Source of the DNA: Lanius collurio
Taxonomy: Eukaryota > Chordata > Aves > Passeriformes > Laniidae
Assembly: GCA_020086605.1 (NCBI GenBank)
Contig: JACBWW010000040.1
Coordinates: forward strand, 7,281,047 to 7,345,046
Length of the DNA stretch: 64,000 nucleotides
Direction: 5' to 3'
In this document: positions 53,301 to 61,640 of the stretch, one piece after another
Numbering within the stretch: the first letter of the stretch is position 1
Layout: the number at the start of each line of letters is the position of its first letter
Position numbers and translations under genes: made by a program
The notes under the pieces: generated by a model
Seen by the model: only the letters and a program-made list of their open reading frames with translations
Databases searched by the model: none
What the model was told of the DNA's origin: nothing

Positions 53301-56300
53301 GGATAGGGCAAGCAGGAAGCAGTGGTAAAAGCACTGAGCAGGGGCAGAGGACCAGGTTCTTTTTCTGACCATCCCTTGGTCAGTTCCTTATTCCCTGCTT
53401 CTTTACTGCTACTTTAGGAGAAGAGAAGTGTTTACCACACAGCTGTAGCATGAGTTTTAAGTAACCCACAAATGTTTAAAGCAGAACACACCTAGCATAG
53501 ATAGTTGTGTGATTCTTTGGTGTGCTTTATTTAAGTCAAATGAGGGGAGGCTTACCTTTCATCCCTAGGTGCTAAGTCTCTACCACCACTGCCTGTATGT
53601 CAACCACCTCAGCCCTACCTCTCTTTTCAGGGTTGTGCTGATTATCAGGGAGTGTGGGTTGTGTGAGGTCTTACTTTCAAGTGTTGCTCCTGTGGAGGAG
53701 ATGCCCCTGTCTGCACCGTGGACAAGTCGTGTGGCAGTGTAGACACCCACCCAGAAATGGATGCTTGGCCATCCTGACATGAGTTATCTTTAAACAGATC
53801 TGTGTTGGTCGTGCCAGTCAATGAACTTTACAAGGTATTAGGAAAATGCTCAACAAAGCAAAGGTGGTGTCAGTCAGGTGCCATGCATGTACACGCTGTG
53901 GTATTCCAAAGCAACTTTCTGCTTTCAGCTCCCAGGCAGAGTGACTTGTGCAAGACTGTGCCTTTCTGTGGTGGTTCTCAGGCTCACTCAGTCTCCTACT
54001 GACCCCTGATTTTCCTGACGAATGGTTTGGTAAGCAGGGCTTGCATGTAAATCCAGGGACTGAAATCTGGTGAGTCATCTCAGTGGAGCAGCAATAGTTG
54101 GTAGGTAGCAGGGAAAACAGAGAACCTGGAAAAGGTGAGAGTGTGCCTGCAATTTGAGGAAGTGTGGGCTGTAAGGAGGCTGTGTAAGGACACTGGCAAT
54201 GACTAATGTGTTGTCCTGTCTAGATGCAGACTTGTGTGGTTGGCAGCAAAACAAAAATAGCATGTCAGCACAGGATACAGATGTGTTTCCACAAGTCACA
54301 ACGAAACTAGCTGGCTGGCCTTTACAATTCATTTATCAAAGCACTTCCAGTTCCCATTTTGAGGCTACAGGCTAATTATAAGCATCATTTCAGGAACAAT
54401 ACACAGTGTTCAGCTCAAATTATATTCAGTTAAAAAAAAAAATTATCTGAAGAGTTTTGGAGTGGAGTTGGTTTTGGAGTGGTAAGCATCCTGGGAGGAT
54501 ATTTGAAAACATGCATCTGAAGTAAACAGAATTTTTGTTGCTGATCTGGGTCTGAGAAATATGCGGAGATGTTAAGGTAAAGAATCAGTCCTCAATTCAC
54601 AACTTAGATGCTGATTTTCCTGGGAAACACTCGTATACTTTTTTTGTGGCCCTTGGAAGTCAAACAGTGAAAACTGCTGCTGCCTGAGAATTGGTTTGTA
54701 CTTGGGATCATATCCAGAAACTCCTTTATGTGAAAGCGGCCGGAAGCAGCAGTGCTGAAGAAAGGGTCGCTGGTTGGATGGTCTCACCGCAAACACGCTC
54801 ATCGGGGCCGTGACACTGAATATTGTTCTAAGACTCAGATCACAAGGAGTGCTGTCCTTCCAGGCTTTAATAATAATATAAAATCTTTATAAGCTTTATA
54901 AAGCTTATTGGGATACTTACAGGTATTACTGTTGACCATTAACAAAACAGTCCAGCCCTTATCAGTCTTGCTGCTGTTAGCCTCACCAGCTTGTTAGATT
55001 CTGCCACTTTTTCATTTGAGGGCAGAACTCAGTGGTTCTTATGTCTGTGCCAGGAATTCATAAGGGAGAAGAAAAGGTTGTGTGCTGTTTTGGGGTTTCT
55101 TTTGTGTGTGGTTTGGTGGATTTCTGTTTGTTGTGGTTTTTTCTTTGTTTTTTTGTGCCTGTGTGGAGCTTTGAGCACAGCCACATGAGTTATGTGATCC
55201 CTTCCTCTGTGCTACTTCAAAATGATTTCAGGTTTCCATGGAAATTGTGGAATGTGATCGAGTAAATTTCAAAGCAATTTCCAGGCACTGCTTTTGGAGC
55301 CTGTGACAAATTGCAAACATGAAAGAAACCTCCTTGCCATCTTGTACAGCTGTAAAAATCTGCATGGTTCATTTGTGGAAGCAGCACTACCTTTCAAAGG
55401 GTTGAGGGCAGAAGCCCTGAGCCTTCCTCTTCCCACCTACAGACAACGAGCCTGGCCCCAGCCAAGGACTGGAGCTCTGGGGAGGAATTTTCTCTCCCAG
55501 CAGCATCCAGTTACTGTAGCTTCTGGGGAGGCGCTGGTTCTGCTTCTCATTCTTGTAGAGAATCAGTCACATACAGAAACGTACTGAGTTTTCCGAGGCT
55601 CCTGTGAGCAAATGTGGTCATGACCCCTCTTTATTGGGGTGAAAGTTGGCTCATGCTCAGTATTCATGTGCAGAACTTCCAGTGGAAGCCTGTGGGAGTT
55701 CAGCTTTCACGGGGATAGAGCTCTTGCACTTTGTATGACGTTTAGCAGCGCCAACTGCTTTAATAAACAAGACCAAGTGGTTGGAATACACCCTGCATTT
55801 GCTCTTACAAGCAAAGCAGTCGGTGTTTTTCCTATTTAAAAAAATCAGGTAGTAGAAATAAAGTAAGCTGAATTGTCAAAAAAAAAAATAGTTATCAGTG
55901 AAGATAGCAAGGAACAATTTGTACCCTCTAGAAGTTTAGCTAGCCAGCGTACCTACAGGTGAGACTTGTGCATTTTTCTTGATGGAAAATTGTTTCTGCC
56001 CCGAGAGCCCTGAGGATTGCTTTGATGTCAGGGAGAGGCAGTTTCTGTCGCTGTGCAGAAGGGTGATGCTTCTATTTACCCGGCTGGTTTGGTGGCAGTG
56101 GTGTGGCTCTACCAAGTACAATAGCTAAAGATCAGTCCTTTGAAGTGTTGCCACCTGCTAGTGTGTAATTAATTGATGGCTGTGGTCTGGTGGGGGGCTG
56201 GGTCCAGCCCTGGCCACTGTGTGAGAGGCCACCAAGAATGTGTCTCAGACGGAGCGTGCCTTTACTGGTGACTTTACTGACAAGCACAGGAAAAATGCTA

Positions 56301-59300
56301 CATATGAGGTCAAGGCACCATATGCAGAGTGTCTGAAGGGTGTGTTTATGTGGGAAAGAGAGGTATGGAGACCCAAAAGGACACAAGGATAAGATAAATG
56401 AAAGCAAAAAAGCAAGAAAACAGAACAACGCTTGTTTGGAGAGCATGTGGGTGTGGGTGTAAATCCCAAGTCTTTGAAATAGTATGTGATTTAAAAAGAA
56501 AAAAAAAAAAAAGGAGAGTAAGGAGAAAAAGAGGCTACAGTCTAAGAAAAACACAGAGAAGTACAGGCAAAGAACCTGGCACAGGCATGAGGTTTAATGA
56601 AACTTTAATGAGTCACTGTTACTAGCAGGAATGTCCACTGCTAATTTGTGTAAACGTGTGATCTGGTGGCAGTGACACAGTCTCTCCTCTGTGTGCTCTC
56701 AGTCCTTGTGCTCCTCTGGTGTATCTGCCTGCTCTAGGCTCTGGTCCTGCCCCACTCTCCTGCAGGGATGGCAGAGGAACATTCCCCACCGTGGTACAAA
56801 TAATCGATGTCCTCTAATAACTAACGTAAGCTGTGTTGCCATAAGGATGCTGGGAAAGGAAATCAGCTTTAAAGGTAAGGGTTTGCAGAGAAAATGCTTA
56901 GCAAAGGGCTTTCTCTGTTGACACAGTCCATACTTTGACAATGGAGAATGATGGTTAAAGAAAAACTGGAGTAGAACAAGAATTAAAAATAAGCCCTGAA
57001 GTTAGTGGTTACTGTGCCATGTGCACACTATTGCCAAAGAACTTCAAACTTGATGACAAAGCTGTATATAAGCTTGTGTGATGAAATCTGTTGCTGGAAA
57101 AACACAGCTTGGTTTTCATTTATAGCTTAAAGCCTGTAATCTGTCCAGTTTTGTAAAGATCCTGATAAAGTTGAGCCAAGTTTTAGGAAGTCTTCGTTGA
57201 GTAATAGTTTCCAATGGAAACTATACAAGAAGGATAGGCTTTAATGCCAAAGCAGACAAAAATTAGGATTTTGACTGTGTTTTGCATGATGTTCAGGAGT
57301 TAAAGTCTACTCAAAGTAAAGTAAAACTTGCAGACTTCCAACCAACAAAAGAAAACCTTAAATAGACCCACAGCTTTTTTTTTTTTTTTTTAAACTATCC
57401 ATAGTCTGTCTGTGTGGGTGTGGGTTTTTTATTTACCACATTGCCATAAACGACAATGGAATACAGATTCTGCTCTGCCTCTTGTTTTTGTGTTATCACA
57501 AACATCTGGAAACTCAGCTTGTGTAATAAATGGGCCTTAGAAAGTAGGTTTTGCTCTGCAGGCTCTCTTTGGGGAATAGTTATATTAATGCTGGCTCTGC
57601 TTTAGAGGGGGAAGTCAGCTGGATTTGTGTTTTCCTGTTGCAGATGTTGTGCTGGAGAAGGCCATGCATAAGTGCATTCTGAAGCCGTTGAAGGGTCACA
57701 TTGAAGCGATGTTGAAAGAGTTTCATACCACGGATGGTTCCTGGAAACAACTGAAGGAAAACCTGCAGCTGGTGCGGCAGAGGAATCCTCAGGAACTGGG
57801 TGTGTGTGTTCCGACACCAGACTTTGTGGACGTTGAAAAGATTAAAGTCAAGTTCATAACTATGCAGAAGATGTATTCACCTGAAAAGAAAGTCATGCTG
57901 CTGCTGAGAGTTTGCAAATTGATTTACACTGTTATGGAGAATAACTCAGGTATGGTGCTTCCTGTAGTTCAGGTTCACTGGTATTTCATACCTGGTGTCC
58001 TCTTTTAGAGGAATCAGACCATCTCATTCTTCAGACAGGTCTCCTGCTGAAGCTCTTGTAGCCTCTCCTTGTCTTTTTGAGAGGAATTCTTCCTCTCTGC
58101 TTCTTTCCCACTGTCTCTGATCTATCTGGCTGCACATGTTAAAAACTCAGTCTGCGTGAAGCAGAGTCGTTGTCATGGGTGGAGTGGGAGCTTCAGACAA
58201 AAGTCAATTAGAGAAGCCCTCCCATGGAGTCACGAGGTGCAGGAAGGACCCTTTTGCTTTCTAAACTCGTTCTCAGAGAGGAGCCTGGGTGCAGCTGGAT
58301 TCAGTCTTAGCCCAGACTTTGTCAGTGGTTTAAAGCCAAGGAATTATAGATGTATGATTGAACCTTTGTACAGCTTTGTCCTACAGGATTAAGGATGGCA
58401 AACCAGATATACTTATATAAAAATAAATTATTTATTATGCTAAACAATTAGACAAAAAAGCTCTTAATCTGAATAATTTACTACACAGTATAGAAGTAAA
58501 AACTACTAGTATAGTCTAGTCTAGTATAATGCACTATATTAAAGCAATTATAATAAAGCAATTATATTAAAGCTATCAAAAAACCCCGAAACAATTACTG
58601 AGTAGAGATTGATGTTACTTCCAGAGACCAACGACCAGGGGGGCAAATCTCTTTTGCTCAGCCTCCAGAAGTGGCCGTGAGGGGTGTTCCCACCCAAGGG
58701 AGGAGTCTTCACACACGATCCAGGAAGGGATATATTAGAAGATCCCGCCCTTTGAGACTGGACTTGCAGAATATAAAGTGATTGATTGGTCATCAGTCAG
58801 ATGTCTCCATGCCAGCTGTGTCAGCCTGATGTTTCTAGATGAGGGTACTTTACCCTATCTGCCAGATCTTGGCCTCACTATCAGGGTGTTTAACTTTGAG
58901 GTTGATGAATCAGACTGGGTTTAGCATAATTCAACACCAAAGGCAAGTGTGGCACTTCTTAGTTCACCACTGACAGCGTTGAAAAACGGGGCATTGTTTT
59001 AGCTCGTTCCAGGCAGAGCATCCTACAGATGTGAAGCAGCTGAAAAAGAGCAGCTTTCCTTAACTGTAGGCTTTTGAAATGGCCTGGGAGAAAGGCTGTC
59101 CAGTGAGCCTTGAATTTGACACTGATTCTAAATGAGTATTTTTCTGCAAATTGTAGTAGAGGTAACACCCTGTGTTTAGCTATAGTAATTCAATAGCATG
59201 TATGCAATATGACAACTGCAAGAGTTCTTTCTTAATGGGTGGAGAAAAGCAGCCTCTAATCCAATATTTTTGGCTTGCTGTGCCACTGAAGATTCTCATT

Positions 59301-61640
59301 TGAACACTTTTTGTCACGCTTTTGGAACAGAAATTGGACCTGTTTCTGCACTGTAGCAAGAATCCAAAAGTTCCTTTGAAACCTGAGTACTGAAATGGCA
59401 CTACAGACCAGTCAAGACCTGCTGAGCACTCAGTGGTCCAAAATGCTGTGCTGGATGGCGTGAATTTATAGGTGCAACTCTGACATTCTCTCTTGCACTG
59501 CTATGGAACTCACAAGCTAAGGTGTAGCAAAGCTGTGGCAGTGGGAGATTTTTTATCCCCCTATGTGAGTATAAGCTGCTGCAAGTGCTTGGCAGTTGTC
59601 TTTCTAAGGAAGAAGCATTGCATGTGCAGCTGGGTCTGGTGCAGATCAAGACACCTCTACTTTCTTTGGAGATGAATGGTGAAAGCTCGTGGCTGTTAAA
59701 GCCCCCCCCCAGGCACTTTTGCAAGATTTAGGACTGAGCTCCTGCCCATCTTATTATTGCATTTCAAAATTCTGCATTTTAAAAATGGCTATAGAATCTT
59801 GTTCTGAAGTTCTGTGAACTCCTCCAACCATACTGTGTTACTGCATTGAGTAAGGGATTTCCAACATGCAGAAGGAAAATACTGAGAGGCTGCTGCGGTT
59901 AAGTGCTGCACTGGGAGACTTGGGCTAAGAAGTGGCAAATGCTCATTGAGCTGTCTTGTTTTGTCATGTAAAATTTGTTTAATGGGTCATTGAGCCAGCA
60001 GCTGTTTGAGTATCTGTTTTGCCACATACTCCTGTTTAGCCAGAGCCAGAGATTTGGCCACATAGTTAGTGACTTCTGAACAGAAAGTCAAAATGCAGGA
60101 AGAGTGCCAGGACCACGGACAGGCCTAGGTACTGCATGGTCTTTGCGGTCACTGTCACTCCTGGCCCATACAGTTTCTCCCCAGCCTCCTCTTGTAGGCT
60201 CCCTTCGGGTGCAGGAGGCCTTGCTCACTGCTGGTTTTGACTATTCTCTGTCAAGGAAATGAATTGAATTTCCTTGTCAAATCCAATAGGCTTTTATATT
60301 CAGGCTTCTCTACTGTGAGATCCATACCCAGAGACTGGTATTTGGAAGTGTCTGGAAGTGTCTGGCCACTTCCAGAAAGTGGCTGTAATCCCTAGATGTG
60401 TAAAGAAAATGCCTATTCATCGCCTCTTAGGCAATGAGAGCAGTGCAGGTGAGGGTCAGGTCAGACTGGTGTGGCAGCCTTTTGACCAGTTCACGAGGTG
60501 AGCTGGTGCCAAGGTGAGCCCACTCTCTAAGTTTCCCTTGCGCACCTCAAAGCGTGCATCGTAAGATTTGTGCTCTTTTGAAGGACAGGATTGAGCTGGT
60601 CTCCTGTGCAGTGAGTGTCAGGAGGTGACGTTCCCTTTGCTGCACATCTGGGGGGTTCTGGAGTGATACAGACATGCAGGCTAGAGAAGGCACAAAAGAG
60701 TGCTTTCCTTTCAAACACAGGAACTGTTTGTAGAAAAGCGTGGTTTGTCTCTCACTGCCTGTGTTCCCTTCAACCCAGGGAGGCTGTATGGAGCTGATGA
60801 CTTCCTGCCCGTGTTGACATATGTGTTAGCCCAGTGTGATATGCTGGAGCTGGATACTGAAATTGAATACATGATGGAGTTGCTGGATCCATCCTTGCTG
60901 CATGGAGAAGGTAATCTTTTTTTTATACTTGTTTGTGTGATTCTAGAGTACAAATCTCACACTCAGTTGTTGCTTTATTGCCACTAAGGGCGGTTGCTTT
61001 GAAGTTGATGAACACTGGTAGATTGTCTTTTGCTCTGTTTAAGCAGCCATGTTTATTTCATCCACCTCTGAAGCTTAGGAAGAAAACAAAACACTGTTTG
61101 AAAATTGTTTAGAATAAAGCTGGTGTCCCAACAGTGGAGGAATAAACACTCAGGAGGAAAGGAGTGACAGGAGTCATTTAAGGAATCAGCTTTCCTCAGC
61201 ACGAGTGGACCCAGCCACGGGCACCACTGTATCATATGGAGCACATGCAACCACTGCATGTCTCTGAGCAGCTGAGAACACAGCCTCCAGCATTTTGCAG
61301 GCCAGTGAGCTGTTTTCCTTTTGTGTGTAAATATTTTGGCCATAGAATAAAAAGGACTTCCTGTATATCTGTGTGTGTCGGGACGCCTCTGTGCGTATTT
61401 ATACATCTCTAAGAAAACTGTCTGTACTTGTGACTGAGACCACTCTGAGATGTTCCTCCCTTGCTGTCCTTCACAGGAGGCTATTACTTGACAAGCGCTT
61501 ATGGAGCACTTTCACTGATCAAGAACTTCCAGGAAGAACAGGCTGCCCAACTGCTCAGCTCAGAGGCCAGAGATACTCTCCGGCAGTGGCACAAGAGGAG
61601 GACAACAAACAGGACAATACCTTCAGTTGATGATTTTCAG
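26271..61640 (+). CDS. RIN2: RIN2, Ras and Rab interactor 2 (3' partial, ten coding exons)
   Basis: Ten exons join to 782 codons with no internal stop and match mammalian RIN2, as I know it, from the first residue to the VPS9 domain. RIN2 is a cytosolic and endosomal guanine nucleotide exchange factor for Rab5-family GTPases that also binds active Ras-family proteins. Loss in humans causes MACS syndrome. Domains, by residue of this model: SH2 about 95-185 with FLVRKS at 117-122; proline-rich SH3 ligands at 301-311 and 348-359; serine-rich 427-440; basic KPKKKR at 472-477; RIN-homology region about 480-600; VPS9 about 600-760. The VPS9 residues known to matter in Rabex-5 appear conserved: Asp690, Pro694, Tyr730, Thr733. 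The Ras-association domain and stop codon lie beyond the window. Confidence 0.96.
29436..29990 (-). mobile_element. probable endogenous retroviral LTR (minus strand)
   Basis: Read on the minus strand the segment has the order expected of an LTR. First come tandemly duplicated blocks (29821-29978) that look like U3 enhancer repeats. Next is an AT-rich TATA-like zone near 29630-29645, then a polyadenylation signal (AATAAA, read from TTTATT at about 29502-29507). It shares blocks with the segment at 31.3-31.9 kb, including GGTGGTCGCAC, GGGGTCTCT and GCATGCG. No retroviral coding frame adjoins it. Ends and target duplication were not resolved, so boundaries are approximate. Confidence 0.55.
29821..29978 (-). 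repeat. tandem duplication inside LTR-like segment
   Basis: Two diverged units with a 94-base period both begin TATCTTGAC(A/G)AGAT and end TTAACATTTGC(T/C)GTCT. The first also carries an extra nested copy of AATTAACATTTGCTGTCT (29864-29881 and 29883-29900). Such duplications are common in the enhancer part of retroviral LTRs. Confidence 0.8.
31310..31870 (-). mobile_element. probable endogenous retroviral LTR (minus strand), related to 29.4 kb
   Basis: It shares ordered blocks with 29436-29990 (CAGCGC, GGTGGTCGCAC, GGGGTCTCTC, GCATGCG, TCCTTTGG). It has a minus-strand AATAAA (TTTATT at about 31455) and a TATA-like TATTTAG preceded by a GC-rich box (about 31548-31565). The two copies are clearly diverged, so they are more likely independent solo insertions of related families than the two ends of one provirus. 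Edges are approximate. Confidence 0.5.
32529..32993 (-). other. unidentified 154-codon open frame
   Basis: An uninterrupted minus-strand frame within a RIN2 intron. The N-terminal third is rich in Leu, Glu, Gln and Lys (QAEQDRLLGNLL, EKLTQEEE) and would form an amphipathic helix. The rest has low-complexity wording. I do not recognise it, and no splice or promoter context supports expression. It may be chance, or the remnant of an old retrocopy. Confidence 0.2.
35380..35474 (+). CDS. RIN2: RIN2 coding exon 2 (residues 20-51)
   Basis: It starts after CCCTTTCTAG and ends at CGAAG before GTGATT, phase 0 in and phase 2 out. It opens with LIDTIASEIGELKQEM, conserved with mammals, then a more variable acidic tail. 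The donor GTGATT is weak compared with GTAAGT, which might allow alternative splicing. Confidence 0.93.
35475..42197 (+). other. RIN2: RIN2 intron between coding exons 2 and 3
   Basis: A 6.7 kb AT-rich intron with no recognised exon or well-preserved mobile element. It contains simple A/C-rich stretches (about 38765-38830) and ends with a 20-base poly-T run (42166-42185) that serves as the polypyrimidine tract of the next exon. Confidence 0.85.
42166..42197 (+). promoter_or_regulatory. long polypyrimidine tract and 3' splice site
   Basis: Twenty T, then AATTTTCTACAG. It is an unusually long uninterrupted tract directly before the exon that opens the SH2 domain. Its length may vary by replication slippage. 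Confidence 0.8.
42198..42390 (+). CDS. RIN2: RIN2 coding exon 3 (residues 51-115), start of SH2
   Basis: The exon starts after TTTTCTACAG and ends CCTCCTGGG before GTAAGA, phase 2 in and phase 0 out. It encodes the conserved RDSGYDSLSNKLSILDKLL block and THPVWLQL, the start of the SH2 domain (Trp95), and ends LQAQPPG. The segment between residues 41 and 64 differs most from mammals. Confidence 0.95.
42618..42729 (+). CDS. RIN2: RIN2 coding exon 4 (residues 116-153), SH2 core
   Basis: The exon starts after TCCACAACAG and ends ACATACA before GTAAGT, phase 0 in and phase 1 out. It encodes IFLVRKSARLQKKVISLRL and then KEFAIKESTY. The FLVR arginine that contacts phosphotyrosine in classical SH2 domains is present here (Arg120). 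Confidence 0.96.
42730..44585 (+). other. RIN2: RIN2 intron between coding exons 4 and 5
   Basis: A 1.86 kb GT-AG intron with no exon or mobile element recognised. It has G/T-rich simple sequence near 43155-43210. The preceding intron (42391-42617) is only 227 bases. Confidence 0.85.
44586..44658 (+). CDS. RIN2: RIN2 coding exon 5 (residues 153-177)
   Basis: The exon starts after CTTCGCAG and ends TATTAGCAG before GTAAGA, phase 1 in and phase 2 out. It encodes FSLEGSGISFADLFRLIAFY and CIS, the second half of the SH2 fold, which appears identical to the mammalian protein. Confidence 0.96.
44659..45902 (+). other. RIN2: RIN2 intron between coding exons 5 and 6
   Basis: A 1.24 kb GT-AG intron with an A/C-rich simple stretch near 45810-45850. 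No exon or mobile element was recognised. Confidence 0.85.
45903..45994 (+). CDS. RIN2: RIN2 coding exon 6 (residues 177-208)
   Basis: The exon starts after TTTGAAAACAG and ends GGACTAA before GTAAGT, phase 2 in and phase 1 out. It encodes DVLPFTLKLPHAIAAAKTEA and ELEEIAQLGL, closing the SH2 domain and its helical extension. Confidence 0.95.
46535..46592. repeat. 24-bp tandem duplication with inverted repeat
   Basis: Two adjacent 24-base units (46535-46558, 46559-46582) beginning CCAAAAGACAA and ending AAGGACATGT differ at three bases. In addition CAATGCAAGGACATGT (46543-46558) is the inverted complement, with one mismatch, of 46577-46592. Confidence 0.8.
47827..47921. repeat. 45-bp near-perfect inverted repeat (hairpin)
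   Basis: Arms 47827-47871 and 47877-47921 are reverse complements at 42 of 45 positions around the 5-base loop CATGA. The core TCTCTGGCCATGGCCT is itself partly palindromic. Similarity stops at the arm ends, so this is not part of a longer duplicated block that I can see. As RNA from either strand it would fold into a long stem with a tiny loop. It could be a fold-back mobile element, a local inverted duplication, or a small-RNA precursor. No function is shown. Confidence 0.92.
48983..50104 (+). CDS. RIN2: RIN2 coding exon 7 (residues 208-582), large central exon
   Basis: A 1122-base exon starts after TGATTTTCAG and ends CAAATAG before GTAAGA, phase 1 in and phase 1 out. It encodes NFWSS, then RQLCLINGVHSI and SELECSQTNGALCFINPLF, conserved blocks of unknown structure. 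It continues with two SH3-ligand clusters (SPPPRPPPP at 303-311, PTPIPPPRLKK at 349-359) and a variable GC-rich part (about 360-420). Then come the serine-rich SISTSSSDSLDFDRSMPLFG, basic PKKKRSSSFVLPK, and the start of the RIN-homology region (SGVFSSFMTPEKR, TYFGCLVQDYVSFLQENKEC). The proline motifs are known in RIN2 to bind SH3 partners such as amphiphysin II. The variable part diverges most from mammals. Confidence 0.97.
51984..52535 (-). pseudogene. unidentified minus-strand reading frame with one internal stop
   Basis: Frames 52535-52329 and 52322-51984 are in the same register, separated by one TAA (52329-52331) and two further codons, so 184 codons read through with a single stop. The downstream part (112 codons after an ATG) has helix-forming wording with regularly spaced hydrophobics (LNKLETLKHILPVILQKFNK, LKRSATEVLYLQESMMQFW). 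That is less random-looking than other intronic frames here. I cannot assign a family. It may be a decayed retrocopy or element-derived frame, or chance. Confidence 0.25.
54889..54908. repeat. perfect 20-bp palindrome
   Basis: ATAAGCTTTATAAAGCTTAT equals its own reverse complement. It lies in an AT-rich stretch and would arise occasionally by chance. Confidence 0.9.
56493..56512. repeat. poly-A run
   Basis: An A-rich tract (AAAAAG followed by 14 A) followed by purine-rich GGAGAGTAAGGAG. No retroposon end was recognised upstream. Confidence 0.85.
57375..57391. repeat. poly-T run
   Basis: Seventeen T about 250 bases before the next RIN2 exon. It is too far upstream to be its polypyrimidine tract. 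Confidence 0.9.
57644..57949 (+). CDS. RIN2: RIN2 coding exon 8 (residues 582-684), RH to VPS9
   Basis: The exon starts after TTCCTGTTGCAG and ends ATAACTCAG before GTATGG, phase 1 in and phase 1 out. It encodes DVVLEKAMHKCILKPLKGH, WKQLKENLQLVRQRNPQELG, DFVDVEKIKVKF and YSPEKKVMLLLRVCKLIYTV, the front half of the VPS9 exchange domain. It is almost identical to the mammalian protein as I recall it. Confidence 0.97.
57950..60778 (+). other. RIN2: RIN2 intron between coding exons 8 and 9
   Basis: A 2.8 kb GT-AG intron containing an LTR-like segment (about 58385-58950). No exon was recognised. Confidence 0.85.
58385..58950 (-). mobile_element. possible endogenous retroviral LTR (minus strand)
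   Basis: On the minus strand a GC-rich box (GGGCGGGATC) is followed by a TATA-like AATATATCC (about 58728-58752). Some 300 bases on is an AATAAA-containing AT-rich zone near 58422-58440. This order resembles the LTR-like segments at 29.4 and 31.3 kb. A small CTAGT-rich stretch (CTAGTATAGTCTAGTCTAGT) lies at 58505-58524. No coding frame and no defined ends were found, so this is tentative. Confidence 0.4.
60779..60910 (+). CDS. RIN2: RIN2 coding exon 9 (residues 684-728), VPS9 catalytic core
   Basis: The exon starts after TTCAACCCAG and ends CATGGAGAAG before GTAATC, phase 1 in and phase 1 out. It encodes RLYGADDFLPVLTYVLAQCD and EYMMELLDPSLLHGE. Asp690 and Pro694 of GADDFLP correspond to the Asp and Pro that Rabex-5 needs to stimulate nucleotide exchange. 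Confidence 0.97.
60911..61476 (+). other. RIN2: RIN2 intron between coding exons 9 and 10
   Basis: A 566-base GT-AG intron. No repeat, exon or other element was recognised. Confidence 0.9.
61477..61640 (+). CDS. RIN2: RIN2 coding exon 10 (residues 728-782), end of VPS9
   Basis: The exon starts after GTCCTTCACAG and ends GATTTTCAG before GTAGAG, phase 1 in and phase 0 out. It encodes GGYYLTSAYGALSLIKNFQE and TLRQWHKRRTTNRTIPSVDD. Tyr730 and Thr733 match the Rabex-5 active-site pair. In mammals the next exon begins NYLRV (Ras-association domain). No such exon is visible downstream to 64000. Confidence 0.97.

Larger units (their letters stand above)
50105..57643 (+). other. RIN2: RIN2 intron between coding exons 7 and 8
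   Basis: A 7.5 kb GT-AG intron. It contains a minus-strand frame with one internal stop (51984-52535), a perfect 20-bp palindrome (54889-54908), poly-A (56493-56512) and poly-T (57375-57391) runs, and no recognised exon. Confidence 0.85.

Noticed and set aside
56132..56554. 140-codon minus-strand frame
   Set aside because: It is built on poly-A/T and purine-rich low-complexity sequence (runs of Phe, Ser and Leu).
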